Assembly: GCF_040049255.1 (NCBI RefSeq)
Contig: NZ_JBDZDR010000003.1
Location: forward strand, 186,001 to 250,000
DNA length: 64,000 bases
From: Pseudaminobacter sp040049255
GTDB lineage: Bacteria > Pseudomonadota > Alphaproteobacteria > Rhizobiales > Rhizobiaceae
Reading direction: 5' to 3'
The notes below the pieces were generated by a model. That model was given only the letters and a program-made list of their open reading frames with translations, was not told the origin of the DNA and made no database searches. How positions within the stretch are numbered: position 1 is the stretch's first letter; each line of letters begins with the position of its first letter. Position numbers and translations under genes: made by a program. Below, piece after piece: positions 40,906-49,526 of the stretch.

Positions 40906-41514
40906 ATGGCAACTGGTTCTGGTTTGCGCAAATCGCTCGCGACCAAGTTCGACGACGAATTGCGCTTCTTCAAGGGATGGATGGACAAGCCGAAAGCAGT
41001 CGGCGCCATCATTCCCACAAGCTCCGTCACCGCCCGCAGGATGGCATCGGTGGTCAACCCCGCCTCCGGCCTGCCGGTGCTCGAGCTCGGGCCGGGCACT
41101 GGCGTCGTCAGTCGCGCCATTCTCGGCCGGGGCGTGGCGCCGGAAAAGCTCTTCGCGGTGGAATATTCCCGCGAGTTCGCCGAGCATATGCGCCGCGCCT
41201 TTCCGGGCGTGAACGTCATCCAGGGCGATGCCTTCGATCTCGACCGCACGCTGGGCGAGAATGCCGGCCAGCAGTTCGATTGCGCCATTTCGGCCGTGCC
41301 GCTCCTGAACATCCCTGCCGAAAAGCGGGTTCTATACATCAACGACCTGCTCGACCGCCTGCCGCTGGGCCGGCCGGTGGTGCAGATCACCTATGGTCCG
41401 CTGTCGCCTGTGCCGGCGCGGCGCGGCGAATATACGGTAGAGCATTTCGACTTCGTCATCCGCAACATCCCTCCGGCCCAGCTCTGGGTCTATCGCCGCG
41501 TGGCCCACGGCTGA
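40906..41514 (+). CDS. pmtA: Phospholipid N-methyltransferase PmtA
   Basis: SAM-dependent methyltransferase that converts phosphatidylethanolamine stepwise to phosphatidylcholine at the inner membrane. The 202-residue protein has the rhizobial PmtA start (FDDELRFFKGWMDKPKAVGA), the SAM-binding motif LELGPGTGVVSRAIL and the acidic end of strand 2 in AVEYSREF. I start at 40906, where AGGAG has the right spacing; the ATG at 40900 is too close to it. SAH produced here is removed by AhcY. Confidence 0.93.
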   Translation: MATGSGLRKSLATKFDDELRFFKGWMDKPKAVGAIIPTSSVTARRMASVVNPASGLPVLELGPGTGVVSRAILGRGVAPEKLFAVEYSREFAEHMRRAFPGVNVIQGDAFDLDRTLGENAGQQFDCAISAVPLLNIPAEKRVLYINDLLDRLPLGRPVVQITYGPLSPVPARRGEYTVEHFDFVIRNIPPAQLWVYRRVAHG

Positions 41515-41581
41515 CGCGTGCCTGGCGGGCGGTTGATTCGCGCGCCGGTTTCCCTATACCGGGAGCGAACAGGAGATGCCG

Positions 41582-42172
41582 ATGACCGCCCGAATTCTCG
41601 TCTTTGCCGGATCGATCCGCACCGGCGCCTATAGCGGCCAGACCGCCGATGCGGCCGAACGCGAACTGGCGCTGCAAGGCGCCGAAGTCACCCGCATCTC
41701 GCTGGCCGACTATCCGCTGCCGATCATGGATCAGGACCTGGAGAAGGAGAAGGGCATCCCCGAGAACGCCATGCGCCTTGGCCGCCAGATCGCCGCGCAT
41801 GACGGGTTCCTCATCGCCAGCCCCGAATACAACTCCTCCATCCCGCCGCTGCTCAAGAACGCCATCGACTGGGTCAGCCGCATCCGCAAGGATGGCGGTG
41901 TGCCCTTCCACCCCTATGCCGGCAAGGTGGCGGCGCTGTGCTCCTCATCCAACGGCAATTTCGCCGGCGCGCGCGGCCTCTACCATCTGCGCTCCGTGCT
42001 GATGAACTGCCAGGTCGAGATCATCACGCCGCAATGCTCCGTACCGCGGGCGCAGGACGCCTTCGACGAAAACGGCGAGTTCAAGGATGAGCAGCTGCGC
42101 CACAGAATGGAACTCGTCGCCCGCACCCTGATCGAACGGGCCCGCATGCTTTCGACGCGGGTGGAAGCCTGA
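41582..42172 (+). CDS. NAD(P)H-dependent FMN reductase
   Basis: 196-residue flavodoxin-fold quinone/azo/chromate reductase-type enzyme. FAGSIRTGAYSG binds the FMN phosphate and SPEYNSSIPPLLKNAIDW is the family signature. It probably reduces quinones or flavins with NAD(P)H. I chose the ATG at 41582, 6 bases after GGAG, rather than the one directly abutting it at 41576. The stop and the pyrF start overlap (TGATG), so the two are translationally coupled. Confidence 0.9.
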   Translation: MTARILVFAGSIRTGAYSGQTADAAERELALQGAEVTRISLADYPLPIMDQDLEKEKGIPENAMRLGRQIAAHDGFLIASPEYNSSIPPLLKNAIDWVSRIRKDGGVPFHPYAGKVAALCSSSNGNFAGARGLYHLRSVLMNCQVEIITPQCSVPRAQDAFDENGEFKDEQLRHRMELVARTLIERARMLSTRVEA

Positions 42173-42867
42173 TGCCTGCTCAGATGCGCGACCGTCTCAT
42201 CGTCGGCCTGGACGTGCCTACCGTGAAGGAAGCCGAAGCCGTGGTGCGCGAGCTCGACGGCGTGACCTGCTTCTACAAGATCGGCTACCAGCTCGCCTTC
42301 GCCGGCGGGTTGGACTTTGCCCGCGAGCTGGCCAGCGGCGGCACCAAGGTCTTCCTGGACATGAAGCTGCTCGACATCGACAACACGGTGGCCAAGGGCG
42401 TGGAAAACATCGTCAGGATGGGCGTGTCCATGCTCACCCTGCACGCCTACCCGAAGGCGATGCGCGCGGCCGTGGAAGCCGCCAGGGGCAGCGACCTCTG
42501 CCTGCTCGGCGTCACGGTGCTGACGTCCATGGATGCGCAGGACCTGATCGACGCCGGCTACCAGTACGATCCGCAGACGCTGGTGCTGCGCCGGGCCGAA
42601 CAGGCGCGGGCCGCCGGCATGGGCGGCATCGTCTGCTCGGCGGCCGAAGCCGGCGCGGTGCGCCGCGTCGTCGGCCCGGAACTGGCGGTGGTGACGCCGG
42701 GCATCCGTCCCGCCGGCGCCGAGCGGGGCGACCAGAAGCGCGTGGTGACGCCGGCCGATGCAATGCGCAACGGCTCCAGCCATCTCGTCGTCGCGCGACC
42801 GATCGTTGGTGCGGTTGACAGGCGGGCGGCAGCGCAGGCTATTCTCGACGAGATGGCGGCCGCCTGA
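42172..42867 (+). CDS. pyrF: Orotidine 5'-phosphate decarboxylase
   Basis: Last enzyme of UMP synthesis, decarboxylating OMP. The 231-residue TIM barrel has the catalytic array Asp63, Lys65 and Asp68 in FLDMKLLDID, preceded by the substrate lysine in CFYKIGYQ, and the phosphate-binding end GIRPAG and VVARPI. The upstream reductase overlaps by one base. A DUF1330 gene follows 76 bases downstream. Confidence 0.97.
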   Translation: MPAQMRDRLIVGLDVPTVKEAEAVVRELDGVTCFYKIGYQLAFAGGLDFARELASGGTKVFLDMKLLDIDNTVAKGVENIVRMGVSMLTLHAYPKAMRAAVEAARGSDLCLLGVTVLTSMDAQDLIDAGYQYDPQTLVLRRAEQARAAGMGGIVCSAAEAGAVRRVVGPELAVVTPGIRPAGAERGDQKRVVTPADAMRNGSSHLVVARPIVGAVDRRAAAQAILDEMAAA

Positions 42868-42943
42868 CTTTTGTATCCGGCATGGGAAGCGGATCGGGCC
42901 CGGCGGCAGCCGGAAGACATGGCCCGAACGGAGGAGCAGGCTG

Positions 42944-43231
42944 ATGGCGAAGGGATACTGGATCGCTCGGGTCGATGTGCGCGACCCGGAGGGCTACAAG
43001 GACTATGTGGCCACCGCCAGGCCGGCCTTCGAGCGCTTCGGGGCCAATTTCCTCGCCAGAGGCGGCGCGCATGAGGCTGTGGAAGGCCCCGGCCGCGCCC
43101 GCAACGTGGTCATCGAGTTCCCTTCGCTCGAGGCTGCGCGCGACTGCTACAACTCGCCCGAATATCAGGCAGCCAAGGCCATCCGCCAGAAATACGCCGA
43201 TGGCGAGATCGTGCTGGTCGAAGGCGCGTGA
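42944..43231 (+). CDS. DUF1330 family protein
   Basis: 95-residue protein of the DUF1330 family, a dimeric alpha/beta-barrel fold. Diagnostic segments are GYWIARVDVRDPEGYKDYV, FGANFLARGGAHE, EFPSLEAARDCYNSPEYQAA and DGEIVLVEG. Function is unknown. GAGGAG precedes the ATG. It may be the last gene of the pmtA-reductase-pyrF run. Confidence 0.9.
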   Translation: MAKGYWIARVDVRDPEGYKDYVATARPAFERFGANFLARGGAHEAVEGPGRARNVVIEFPSLEAARDCYNSPEYQAAKAIRQKYADGEIVLVEGA

Positions 43232-43393
43232 GGGCCTGAACGCCGCGCATTTCACACCCGAATCCGTTCGGAAAACCGGCCGCGCGCCGGGCGGCGATCC
43301 CTTTTTTCTCCAATTATGGCATCTGCCGACAATATTTTTTCAACATTCGGTACGAAAGTCGGGGCATGTTCCGCGCCAAGTGATATATTGCGC

Positions 43394-43422
43394 CGCAGCA
43401 AATCTCCGCTAATTTTGCTGCG
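43394..43422. repeat. 9-bp inverted repeat upstream of phaZ
   Basis: CGCAGCAAA (43394-43402) and TTTGCTGCG (43414-43422) are perfect arms around 11 bases, ending 54 bases before the phaZ ATG. It could be an mRNA leader hairpin or an operator; the TGC-rich arms recall the kind of site bound by the PHB regulator PhaR/AniA, which is only a suggestion. Confidence 0.45.
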
Positions 43423-43476
43423 TAGCGAAGCGGGCTTTCGGCCGGTGCAGTCTGCCGCCGCCGGGTAAGGGTTTCG

Positions 43477-44751
43477 ATGTTCTACCAACTCTACGAAATG
43501 AATCATGCCGCGCTGCAGCCCGTCCGGGCCTATGCCGACGCGGTCAAGCTGTTCTGCTCGAACCCGCTCAATCCGCTGTCCACCACGCCATGGGGGCGTT
43601 CGGTCGCGGCCGCGGCCGAACTGTTCGAGCGCACCACGCGCCGTTATGGCAAGCCGGCCTTCGCGCTGCCGCACACCACGGTCGACGGCAGAGTCGTGGC
43701 GGTGGAGGAGAAGGTCGTGTGGTCGCGGCCCTTCTGCAACCTGTTGCATTTCGAGCGCGATCTGCCCGCCGCACGCCGCCCCGACCCCAGGCTGCTGATC
43801 GTGGCGCCAATGTCGGGGCACTATGCCACCCTGCTGCGCGGCACGGTGGAAGCGATGCTGCCGCATGCCGATGTCTACATTACCGACTGGGCCGATGCGC
43901 GCATGGTGCCGCTCTCGCAAGGCCGGTTCGATCTCGACGACTATGTCGACTACGTCATCGACATGCTGCACGCGCTGGGACCGGACACCCACGTCATGGC
44001 GGTGTGCCAGCCTTCGGTGCCGGTGCTGGCGGCCGTGGCGCTGATGGAAGCGCGCGGCGACGCCTTCGCTCCGGCCAGCATGACGCTGATGGGCGGCCCC
44101 ATCGACACGAGGCGCAACCCCACGGCCGTCAACTTGCTGGCCGGGGAAAAGGGCACCGACTGGTTCCGCGACAATGTCGTCATGCAGGTTCCCTGGCCGG
44201 CGCCCGGCTTCGCGCGCGACGTCTATCCCGGCTTCCTGCAGCTCTCCGGCTTCATGGGCATGAATCTCGACCGGCACCTCATCGCCCACAAGGACTTCTT
44301 CATGCATCTGGTGAAGAACGACGGCGACGGGGCCGACAAGCACCGCGACTTCTATGACGAATATCTGGCGGTGATGGATCTGACGGCAGAGTTCTATCTC
44401 GAGACCGTGGACACCGTCTTCGTGCGCCACCTGCTGCCCACGGGCCGGATGATGCATCGCGGGAACCCTGTCGACCCGGCCGCCATCCGCAATGTGGCGC
44501 TGCTGACCGTCGAAGGCGAGAACGACGACATTTCCGGCATCGGCCAGACCCAGGCCGCGCACGACCTGTGCGTGAACATCCCCGACAACATGCGCCAGCA
44601 CTACATGCAGCCCAAGGTCGGGCACTATGGCGTGTTCAACGGCTCGCGCTTCCGGGCCGAGATCGCGCCGCGCATCCTCGACTTCATGGCCCGCAACGCG
44701 TGCCGGCAGCAAACCCGCCCCAAGCCCCGCTTGGTCCGCACAAAGGCCTAG
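43477..44751 (+). CDS. phaZ: Intracellular poly(3-hydroxybutyrate) depolymerase
   Basis: Mobilises stored PHB granules to 3-hydroxybutyrate. The 424-residue alpha/beta hydrolase lacks a signal peptide and has the cysteine nucleophile typical of intracellular PhaZ, Cys177 in VMAVCQPSVP, instead of a lipase serine. Other family blocks are MSGHYATLLRGTVE, YITDWADAR and the C-terminal His region KVGHYGVFNGSRFR. PHB metabolism is common in rhizobia. It stands alone between two intergenic gaps. Confidence 0.94.
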   Translation: MFYQLYEMNHAALQPVRAYADAVKLFCSNPLNPLSTTPWGRSVAAAAELFERTTRRYGKPAFALPHTTVDGRVVAVEEKVVWSRPFCNLLHFERDLPAARRPDPRLLIVAPMSGHYATLLRGTVEAMLPHADVYITDWADARMVPLSQGRFDLDDYVDYVIDMLHALGPDTHVMAVCQPSVPVLAAVALMEARGDAFAPASMTLMGGPIDTRRNPTAVNLLAGEKGTDWFRDNVVMQVPWPAPGFARDVYPGFLQLSGFMGMNLDRHLIAHKDFFMHLVKNDGDGADKHRDFYDEYLAVMDLTAEFYLETVDTVFVRHLLPTGRMMHRGNPVDPAAIRNVALLTVEGENDDISGIGQTQAAHDLCVNIPDNMRQHYMQPKVGHYGVFNGSRFRAEIAPRILDFMARNACRQQTRPKPRLVRTKA

Positions 44752-44892
44752 CCGCCGCGCTTCCCGCCGCATCCGGGTGGCCACTGGATGACGCGTGCGG
44801 AAGCTGTTGCAGAATCGTCGCGCCGCGCCGGCCTCGTTAACCATCCCCACAAACAGCTGCCGCCGTTAATTGACATCGCTCGCACCCGGCCC

Positions 44893-44907
44893 TTAACGTT
44901 TTGTTAA
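44893..44907. promoter_or_regulatory. CtrA-type box (TTAA-N7-TTAA) upstream of the transglutaminase-like peptidase
   Basis: TTAACGTTTTGTTAA matches the consensus of the cell-cycle regulator CtrA exactly and lies 28 bases before the start of the downstream gene. A further half-site TTAACCAT occurs near 44837. Confidence 0.5.
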
Positions 44908-44934
44908 CAATGAAGGGCAGGCGGGGCCGGGGGT

Positions 44935-45555
44935 ATGAACTCCTTTCCAATGGCGTGGCGCACGTTGCGGCGTGCGGCGGTTTTGAGCGGGCTGGTGGTG
45001 GGCGGCTGGTGCGGCGGCCACGCCTGGGCTGCGCCCATGGCCACCGGCGGCCTGACCTCGCAGCCCATCGGGCATTACGAATTCTGCAAGGCCAATCCGG
45101 ACGAATGCAGCATCCGCTCGCGTGACACCGCGCCGGCCGAACTGACCGGCGCGTTGTGGAAACTGCTCGTCTCGCTCAATGTCAGCGTCAACCACGCCAT
45201 CACGCCGATGAGCGACCTGGAAATCTACGGCAAGGAAGAGGTCTGGGCCTATCCCGACAATGCCGTCGGCGACTGCGAGGACTATGTGCTCGAAAAGCGC
45301 CGCATGCTGATGCAAAACGGCGTCTCGCCTTCCAATCTGCTGATCACCGTAGTGCGCAAGTCGGATGGCGAGGGCCATGCCGTGCTGACCGTGCGCACCG
45401 ACCAGGGCGATTTCATCCTGGACAACCTGACGGATGCCGTGCTGCCGTGGGACGACACCGGCTATCGCTTCCTGAAGCGCCAGGCCAGCAATCACACCGG
45501 GCACTGGGTCACCATCCGCGAAGGCCAGGCTCCGCTGGTCGGCTCCGTGCGGTAG
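44935..45555 (+). CDS. Periplasmic transglutaminase-like cysteine peptidase (BTLCP family)
   Basis: 206-residue exported protein. A signal peptide (about 1-32, ending HAWAAP) precedes a papain/transglutaminase-like domain with catalytic Cys114 in GDCEDYVLEKRRML, His148 in GHAVLTVR and Asp163 in LDNL. This family includes LapG, which cleaves a surface adhesin in response to c-di-GMP, but no LapD homologue is adjacent, so that role is not established here. A CtrA-type box stands just upstream. Confidence 0.85.
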   Translation: MNSFPMAWRTLRRAAVLSGLVVGGWCGGHAWAAPMATGGLTSQPIGHYEFCKANPDECSIRSRDTAPAELTGALWKLLVSLNVSVNHAITPMSDLEIYGKEEVWAYPDNAVGDCEDYVLEKRRMLMQNGVSPSNLLITVVRKSDGEGHAVLTVRTDQGDFILDNLTDAVLPWDDTGYRFLKRQASNHTGHWVTIREGQAPLVGSVR

Positions 45556-45693
45556 CGGGGAGGGCGCGGTCGTCCTCGACCCTCCCGCACGTCGCCAGAG
45601 ACGGGTTGCCGCCACAGGCAACGGCATGATGCTCCGTCTACGCCGCCCTCCGAACGGCGGTCATGTCAAATTCGGAGGACGTCCGTGTGGTTG

Positions 45694-46451
45694 TCATGTC
45701 AGCCGAACCGACATTCCGCCATCTGCGATCATCGGACTCCCGGTCATGAAGCTGGATCGATCAGAAAGGAGGAACAAGGCTGCCTGCGCAATCTCCTTGG
45801 GACTCGCCATCCCCTTCATGGGATGCAAGCTGGCAATGAACTCCAAAGCGGCCGGATTCCCTTCACCGCCGCTTGGCGTGATCGTACCACCCGGCAGTAG
45901 CGCATTGACCGTATACCCTCGTGGGCATGGTCCGATGCCAGCGACTGCGTCAAGCCGATCAATCCCGCCTTGGATGCCGCATAGGCTCCCATGCCCGGCA
46001 TACCACCGTTGCTGAAACCTACAAATGATGAGGTAAAGACGATCGAACCTCGACCGCGCGCCTTCATCGCAGGAATTTGTGCCTTGGCGGCCACGAAGGC
46101 GCCGGTCAGATTGACCGAAATTACATCGGTCCAGTTGCCGATGCTCATATCCGGGACAGGCTGCATCTCACCCACGATGCCGACATTGTTGAATGCACCG
46201 TTCAACCTGCCGAACTCCTTTATCGCAAGGTCGACAAGAGCATCGGCGTAGCCCTCATCCTTTACGTCGCCGGCCAAAAGCACAGCGCTGCCACCGGCTT
46301 GATTGATCGTTTGCGCGAGGGCCTCAAGCTCCCCGAATCGGCGCGCGCCGAGAACCACATTGGCCCCTTCGGACGCGAACAGCCGAGCCGCCGCTGCGCC
46401 GATCCCACTGCTCGCGCCGGTGACGATGATAGTCTTGCTTTCCAGTTCCAC
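45694..46451 (-). pseudogene. Short-chain dehydrogenase gene with a single-base frameshift
   Basis: The first 181 codons encode a normal SDR: GASSGIG cofactor motif near residue 12, NNVG, and catalytic Tyr157 and Lys161 in AYAASKAG. After HAHEGIR the frame is lost at about 45908/45909. Adding one base restores VNALLPGGTITPSG and continues to a proper family ending (MIADGGMSVRLT) with a stop at 45694, so one base is missing. Hand counts of three 60-base rows gave 53, 55 and 62 percent GC against 75 percent in a row of the neighbouring comM gene, suggesting transfer. A sequencing error in a G-run cannot be excluded. Confidence 0.82.
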
Positions 46452-46682
46452 GACGTGTCTCTCCTGATCATTGCGTCATGGCTGTCTAGCGGCGCGGCAG
46501 AGGGCGCGGCCACCCGATTTATGCAACCGGCGGTATGCAGCGTTGAATGGCCAAAGGCAGCTTTGCCCAGGACCTGCGCGGCTACGGCAAATTGCGGTTC
46601 GGCCGCTTCCCACCGTCGGCGGCCCTTGCAGGAGGAGAGGCGGGCAAGTCGTCGGGATTGGCGACGCCGGAGATCTCGTCCC

Positions 46683-48215
46683 CTACGCCGCCTGCACCAT
46701 GCGCTCGCCGGCCACCCGGTAGGAAATCGCCTCGGCCAGGTGGATGCGGCCAACCGCGTCGCTGCCGTCGAGGTCGGCCAGCGTGCGCGCCACCTTCAGC
46801 ACCCGGTGATAGGCGCGGGCCGAAAAGCCGAGTTTCTCGCTGGCGTCGCGCAGCAGCGACAGGCCGGCGGCGTCGGGTGCCGCGATCTCCTCGATGAGCG
46901 CGGTGGGGCAGTGCGCGTTGGTCTGTCCCGCCGTGGCGCCGATGCGCGTGAACCGCTCCTGCTGCATGGTGCGGGCCATCCCCACCCGCGCCGCCACCGC
47001 AGCACTTGCCTCGGCAGCGCCGGGCCTAATCAGGTCGCTGGCCGAAACCGCCGGCACCTCGATGCGCAGGTCGATGCGGTCGAGCAGCGGGCCCGAAATG
47101 CGCGCCTGGTAGTCGGCCTGGCAGCGGACCCCTCGCGCGCAGCGATAGCCGGGCTCGCCGGCCATGCCGCAGCGGCACGGGTTCATCGCCGCCACCAGCT
47201 GGATGCGGGCCGGATAGGCGACGCGGTGGTTGGCGCGGGCGATCACGCATTCGCCGGTCTCCAACGGCTGGCGCAGCGAATCCAGCACCTGCGGCGTGAA
47301 TTCGGGCAGTTCGTCGAGGAACAGCACGCCGTTATGCGCCAGCGATACCTCGCCGGGCTTCACCCGCAAGCCGCCGCCGACCATGGCCGCCATGGAGGCC
47401 GAATGATGCGGCGCGCGGAAGGGTCGCCGGTCGGTCAGCTTGCCGTCCGCCAGTTCGCCGGCCATCGAGGCGATCATCGACACTTCCAGCAGTTCCTTCG
47501 GAGAGAGCGGCGGCAGGATGGAGGGCAAGCGCTGCGCCAGCATGGATTTTCCCGAGCCGGGCGGCCCGACCATCAAGAGGTTGTGGCCGCCGGCTGCCGC
47601 CACCTCCAGCGCGCGCCGGGCGCTCTCCTGGCCCTTGACGTCGGCGAGGTCGGGCAGGCCGGTGGCGGCCGCGCGAATGCTTGCCTCCGGCCGCGCCAGC
47701 ACCTGGGTACCGCGAAAATGGTTGGCGATGGCAATCAGGCTGCGCGGCGCCAGAATGTCGATGTCCGCGCCCGCCCAGGCGGCTTCGGGGCCGGAGGCGG
47801 CGGGGCAGATCAGGCCCTTGCCCTCGGCATTGGCCCCCATCGCGGCCGGTAGCGCGCCGGAAACGGCTGCGATGGTTCCGTCGAGCGACAATTCGCCGAG
47901 CACGACATAGCCGCCGAGCGCGTCGCCGGGAACCGCGCCAAGTGCTGCCATCAGCCCCAGCGCGATCGGCAGGTCGTAGTGGCTGCCTTCCTTGGGCAGG
48001 TCCGCCGGGGCGAGATTGACGGTGACCTTCTTGGGCGGCATCGACAGCCCGGAGGCATGCAGCGCCGCCTGCACCCGCTCGCGGCTTTCGGCCACCGCCT
48101 TGTCGGGCAGCCCGACAATGTGCATGCCCATCTTGCCGGGAGCGATCATCACCTGCACGTCGACGGGCACCGCCTCGATGCCCTGGAATGCAACCGTGCG
48201 CACGCGCGAAACCAT
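46683..48215 (-). CDS. comM: YifB/ComM-family Mg-chelatase-like AAA+ ATPase
   Basis: 510-residue hexameric AAA+ protein. An N-terminal Lon-like fold (about 1-170) precedes the AAA+ domain with Walker A GPPGSGKSM and Walker B NGVLFLDELPEF, and a C-terminal Mg-chelatase region (RIHLAEAISYR). NPCRCG and CARGVRC are cysteine pairs typical of the family. ComM acts as a branch-migration helicase during integration of transformed DNA; outside competent bacteria its role is unclear. The ATG at 48215 begins MVSRVRTVAFQG. Confidence 0.93.
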   Translation of the reverse strand: MVSRVRTVAFQGIEAVPVDVQVMIAPGKMGMHIVGLPDKAVAESRERVQAALHASGLSMPPKKVTVNLAPADLPKEGSHYDLPIALGLMAALGAVPGDALGGYVVLGELSLDGTIAAVSGALPAAMGANAEGKGLICPAASGPEAAWAGADIDILAPRSLIAIANHFRGTQVLARPEASIRAAATGLPDLADVKGQESARRALEVAAAGGHNLLMVGPPGSGKSMLAQRLPSILPPLSPKELLEVSMIASMAGELADGKLTDRRPFRAPHHSASMAAMVGGGLRVKPGEVSLAHNGVLFLDELPEFTPQVLDSLRQPLETGECVIARANHRVAYPARIQLVAAMNPCRCGMAGEPGYRCARGVRCQADYQARISGPLLDRIDLRIEVPAVSASDLIRPGAAEASAAVAARVGMARTMQQERFTRIGATAGQTNAHCPTALIEEIAAPDAAGLSLLRDASEKLGFSARAYHRVLKVARTLADLDGSDAVGRIHLAEAISYRVAGERMVQAA

Positions 48216-48476
48216 GCCGCCCCCAACGCTGCCGGACTTGCCCCTCCGCATGGTCCCCAGAAGTGGCGGAAGCCGCTTCCCGGGGCGTTCCAGTCATGGC
48301 AGCGTCGCGAGCGCATCCGGCCGGCGCCGGCGCTGCAATGCCCGGCTGATCTGTGACGTTGCGTCAGACAACCACAGTTTCAAGGGCAAAGCAAGAACAA
48401 GACGGGAACATGCCCGTCGCACGGATTGCAAGTTGGTTGTGACCGGTTGCGCGGGCGGAACATCCGCCCTCCGGCG

Positions 48477-49418
48477 TCAGCGGCGCTTGTCTTCCACCGC
48501 GTCCCAGAACAGCGAGGCGATGTCGGCGCCGCCAAAGCGCTTCACCTCGCGCACGCCGGTGGGCGAGGTCACGTTGATCTCGGTGAGATAGTCGCCGATC
48601 ACGTCGATGCCGACGAGGATGAAGCCGCGTTGCCTCAGCGAAGGGCCGATGCGGGCGCAGATCTCGCGCTCGCGCTCGGTAAGTTCGGTTTTCTCGGCGC
48701 GTCCGCCGACATGCATGTTGGAGCGGGAGTCGTGCTCGGCCGGCACGCGGTTGATGGCGCCCACCGGCTCGCCGTCGATCAGGATGATGCGCTTGTCGCC
48801 CTTGCGCACTTCCTTCAGGTAGCGCTGCACGATGAAGGGCTCGCGGAACATCTGCTGGAACATCTCGAGCAGCGCGGCCAGGTTGCGGTCGGCCTCGTGC
48901 AGGTGGAAGATGCCGGCGCCGCCATTGCCGTAGAGCGGCTTGACGATGATGTCGCCGTGCTCCTTGCGGAAGGCGTCGACCTCCTCGGGGTCCTTGGTGA
49001 TCAGCGTCTCCGGCATCAGGTCCGGAAACTCGGTGACGAAGATCTTTTCCGGGCTGTTGCGCACCCAGGCCGGGTCGTTGACCACCAGCGTCCTGGGGTG
49101 GATGCGCTCGAGGATGTGCGTGGTGGTGATGTAGTTCATGTCGAAGGGCGGGTCCTGCCGCAGCAGCACCACGTCCATCTCGCTCAGGTCGGTGCGCAGC
49201 GGTTCGCCGAGCGTGAAGTGGTTGCCCTTCTCGTCGCGCACCTGCAGTTCCTCGATGCGCGCGAACACCTTGCCGCCGATCATCGACAGCTTGTCGGGCG
49301 TGTAGTGATAGAGCCGGTGGCCGCGCCGCTGCGCCTCCAGCGCGAGCGCAAAGGAAGTGTCGCCGGCGATCGAGATCGTGGCGATGTGGTCCATCTGGAT
49401 GGCGACGTTAAGCGGCAT
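48477..49418 (-). CDS. gshB: Glutathione synthetase
   Basis: ATP-grasp ligase joining gamma-glutamylcysteine and glycine. The 313-residue protein has MDHIATISIAGDTSFA at the N-terminus, the ATP-grasp block IIVKPLYGNGGAGIF, and NVTSPTGVREV near the C-terminus, which binds metal and substrate. GGAG precedes the ATG at 49418. A 261-base gap separates it from comM, so the two are probably independent. Confidence 0.97.
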   Translation of the reverse strand: MPLNVAIQMDHIATISIAGDTSFALALEAQRRGHRLYHYTPDKLSMIGGKVFARIEELQVRDEKGNHFTLGEPLRTDLSEMDVVLLRQDPPFDMNYITTTHILERIHPRTLVVNDPAWVRNSPEKIFVTEFPDLMPETLITKDPEEVDAFRKEHGDIIVKPLYGNGGAGIFHLHEADRNLAALLEMFQQMFREPFIVQRYLKEVRKGDKRIILIDGEPVGAINRVPAEHDSRSNMHVGGRAEKTELTEREREICARIGPSLRQRGFILVGIDVIGDYLTEINVTSPTGVREVKRFGGADIASLFWDAVEDKRR

Positions 49419-49526
49419 TAGGGTCTCCGGCGGCAAGGCATGAGGGCGCTTTCACCAGCGCATGTATAGGCTGCGGGGCCTTCTGCCAATCCCGCCGCGC
49501 GCCGCACGCGGCGAAGAATATGTCGC

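Noticed and set aside
46547..46897. Possible small gene between the SDR pseudogene and comM
   Set aside because: It runs antisense into comM and shows no motif; the non-overlapping part has no coding signal that I can support. The 231-base gap 46452-46682 otherwise shows nothing.
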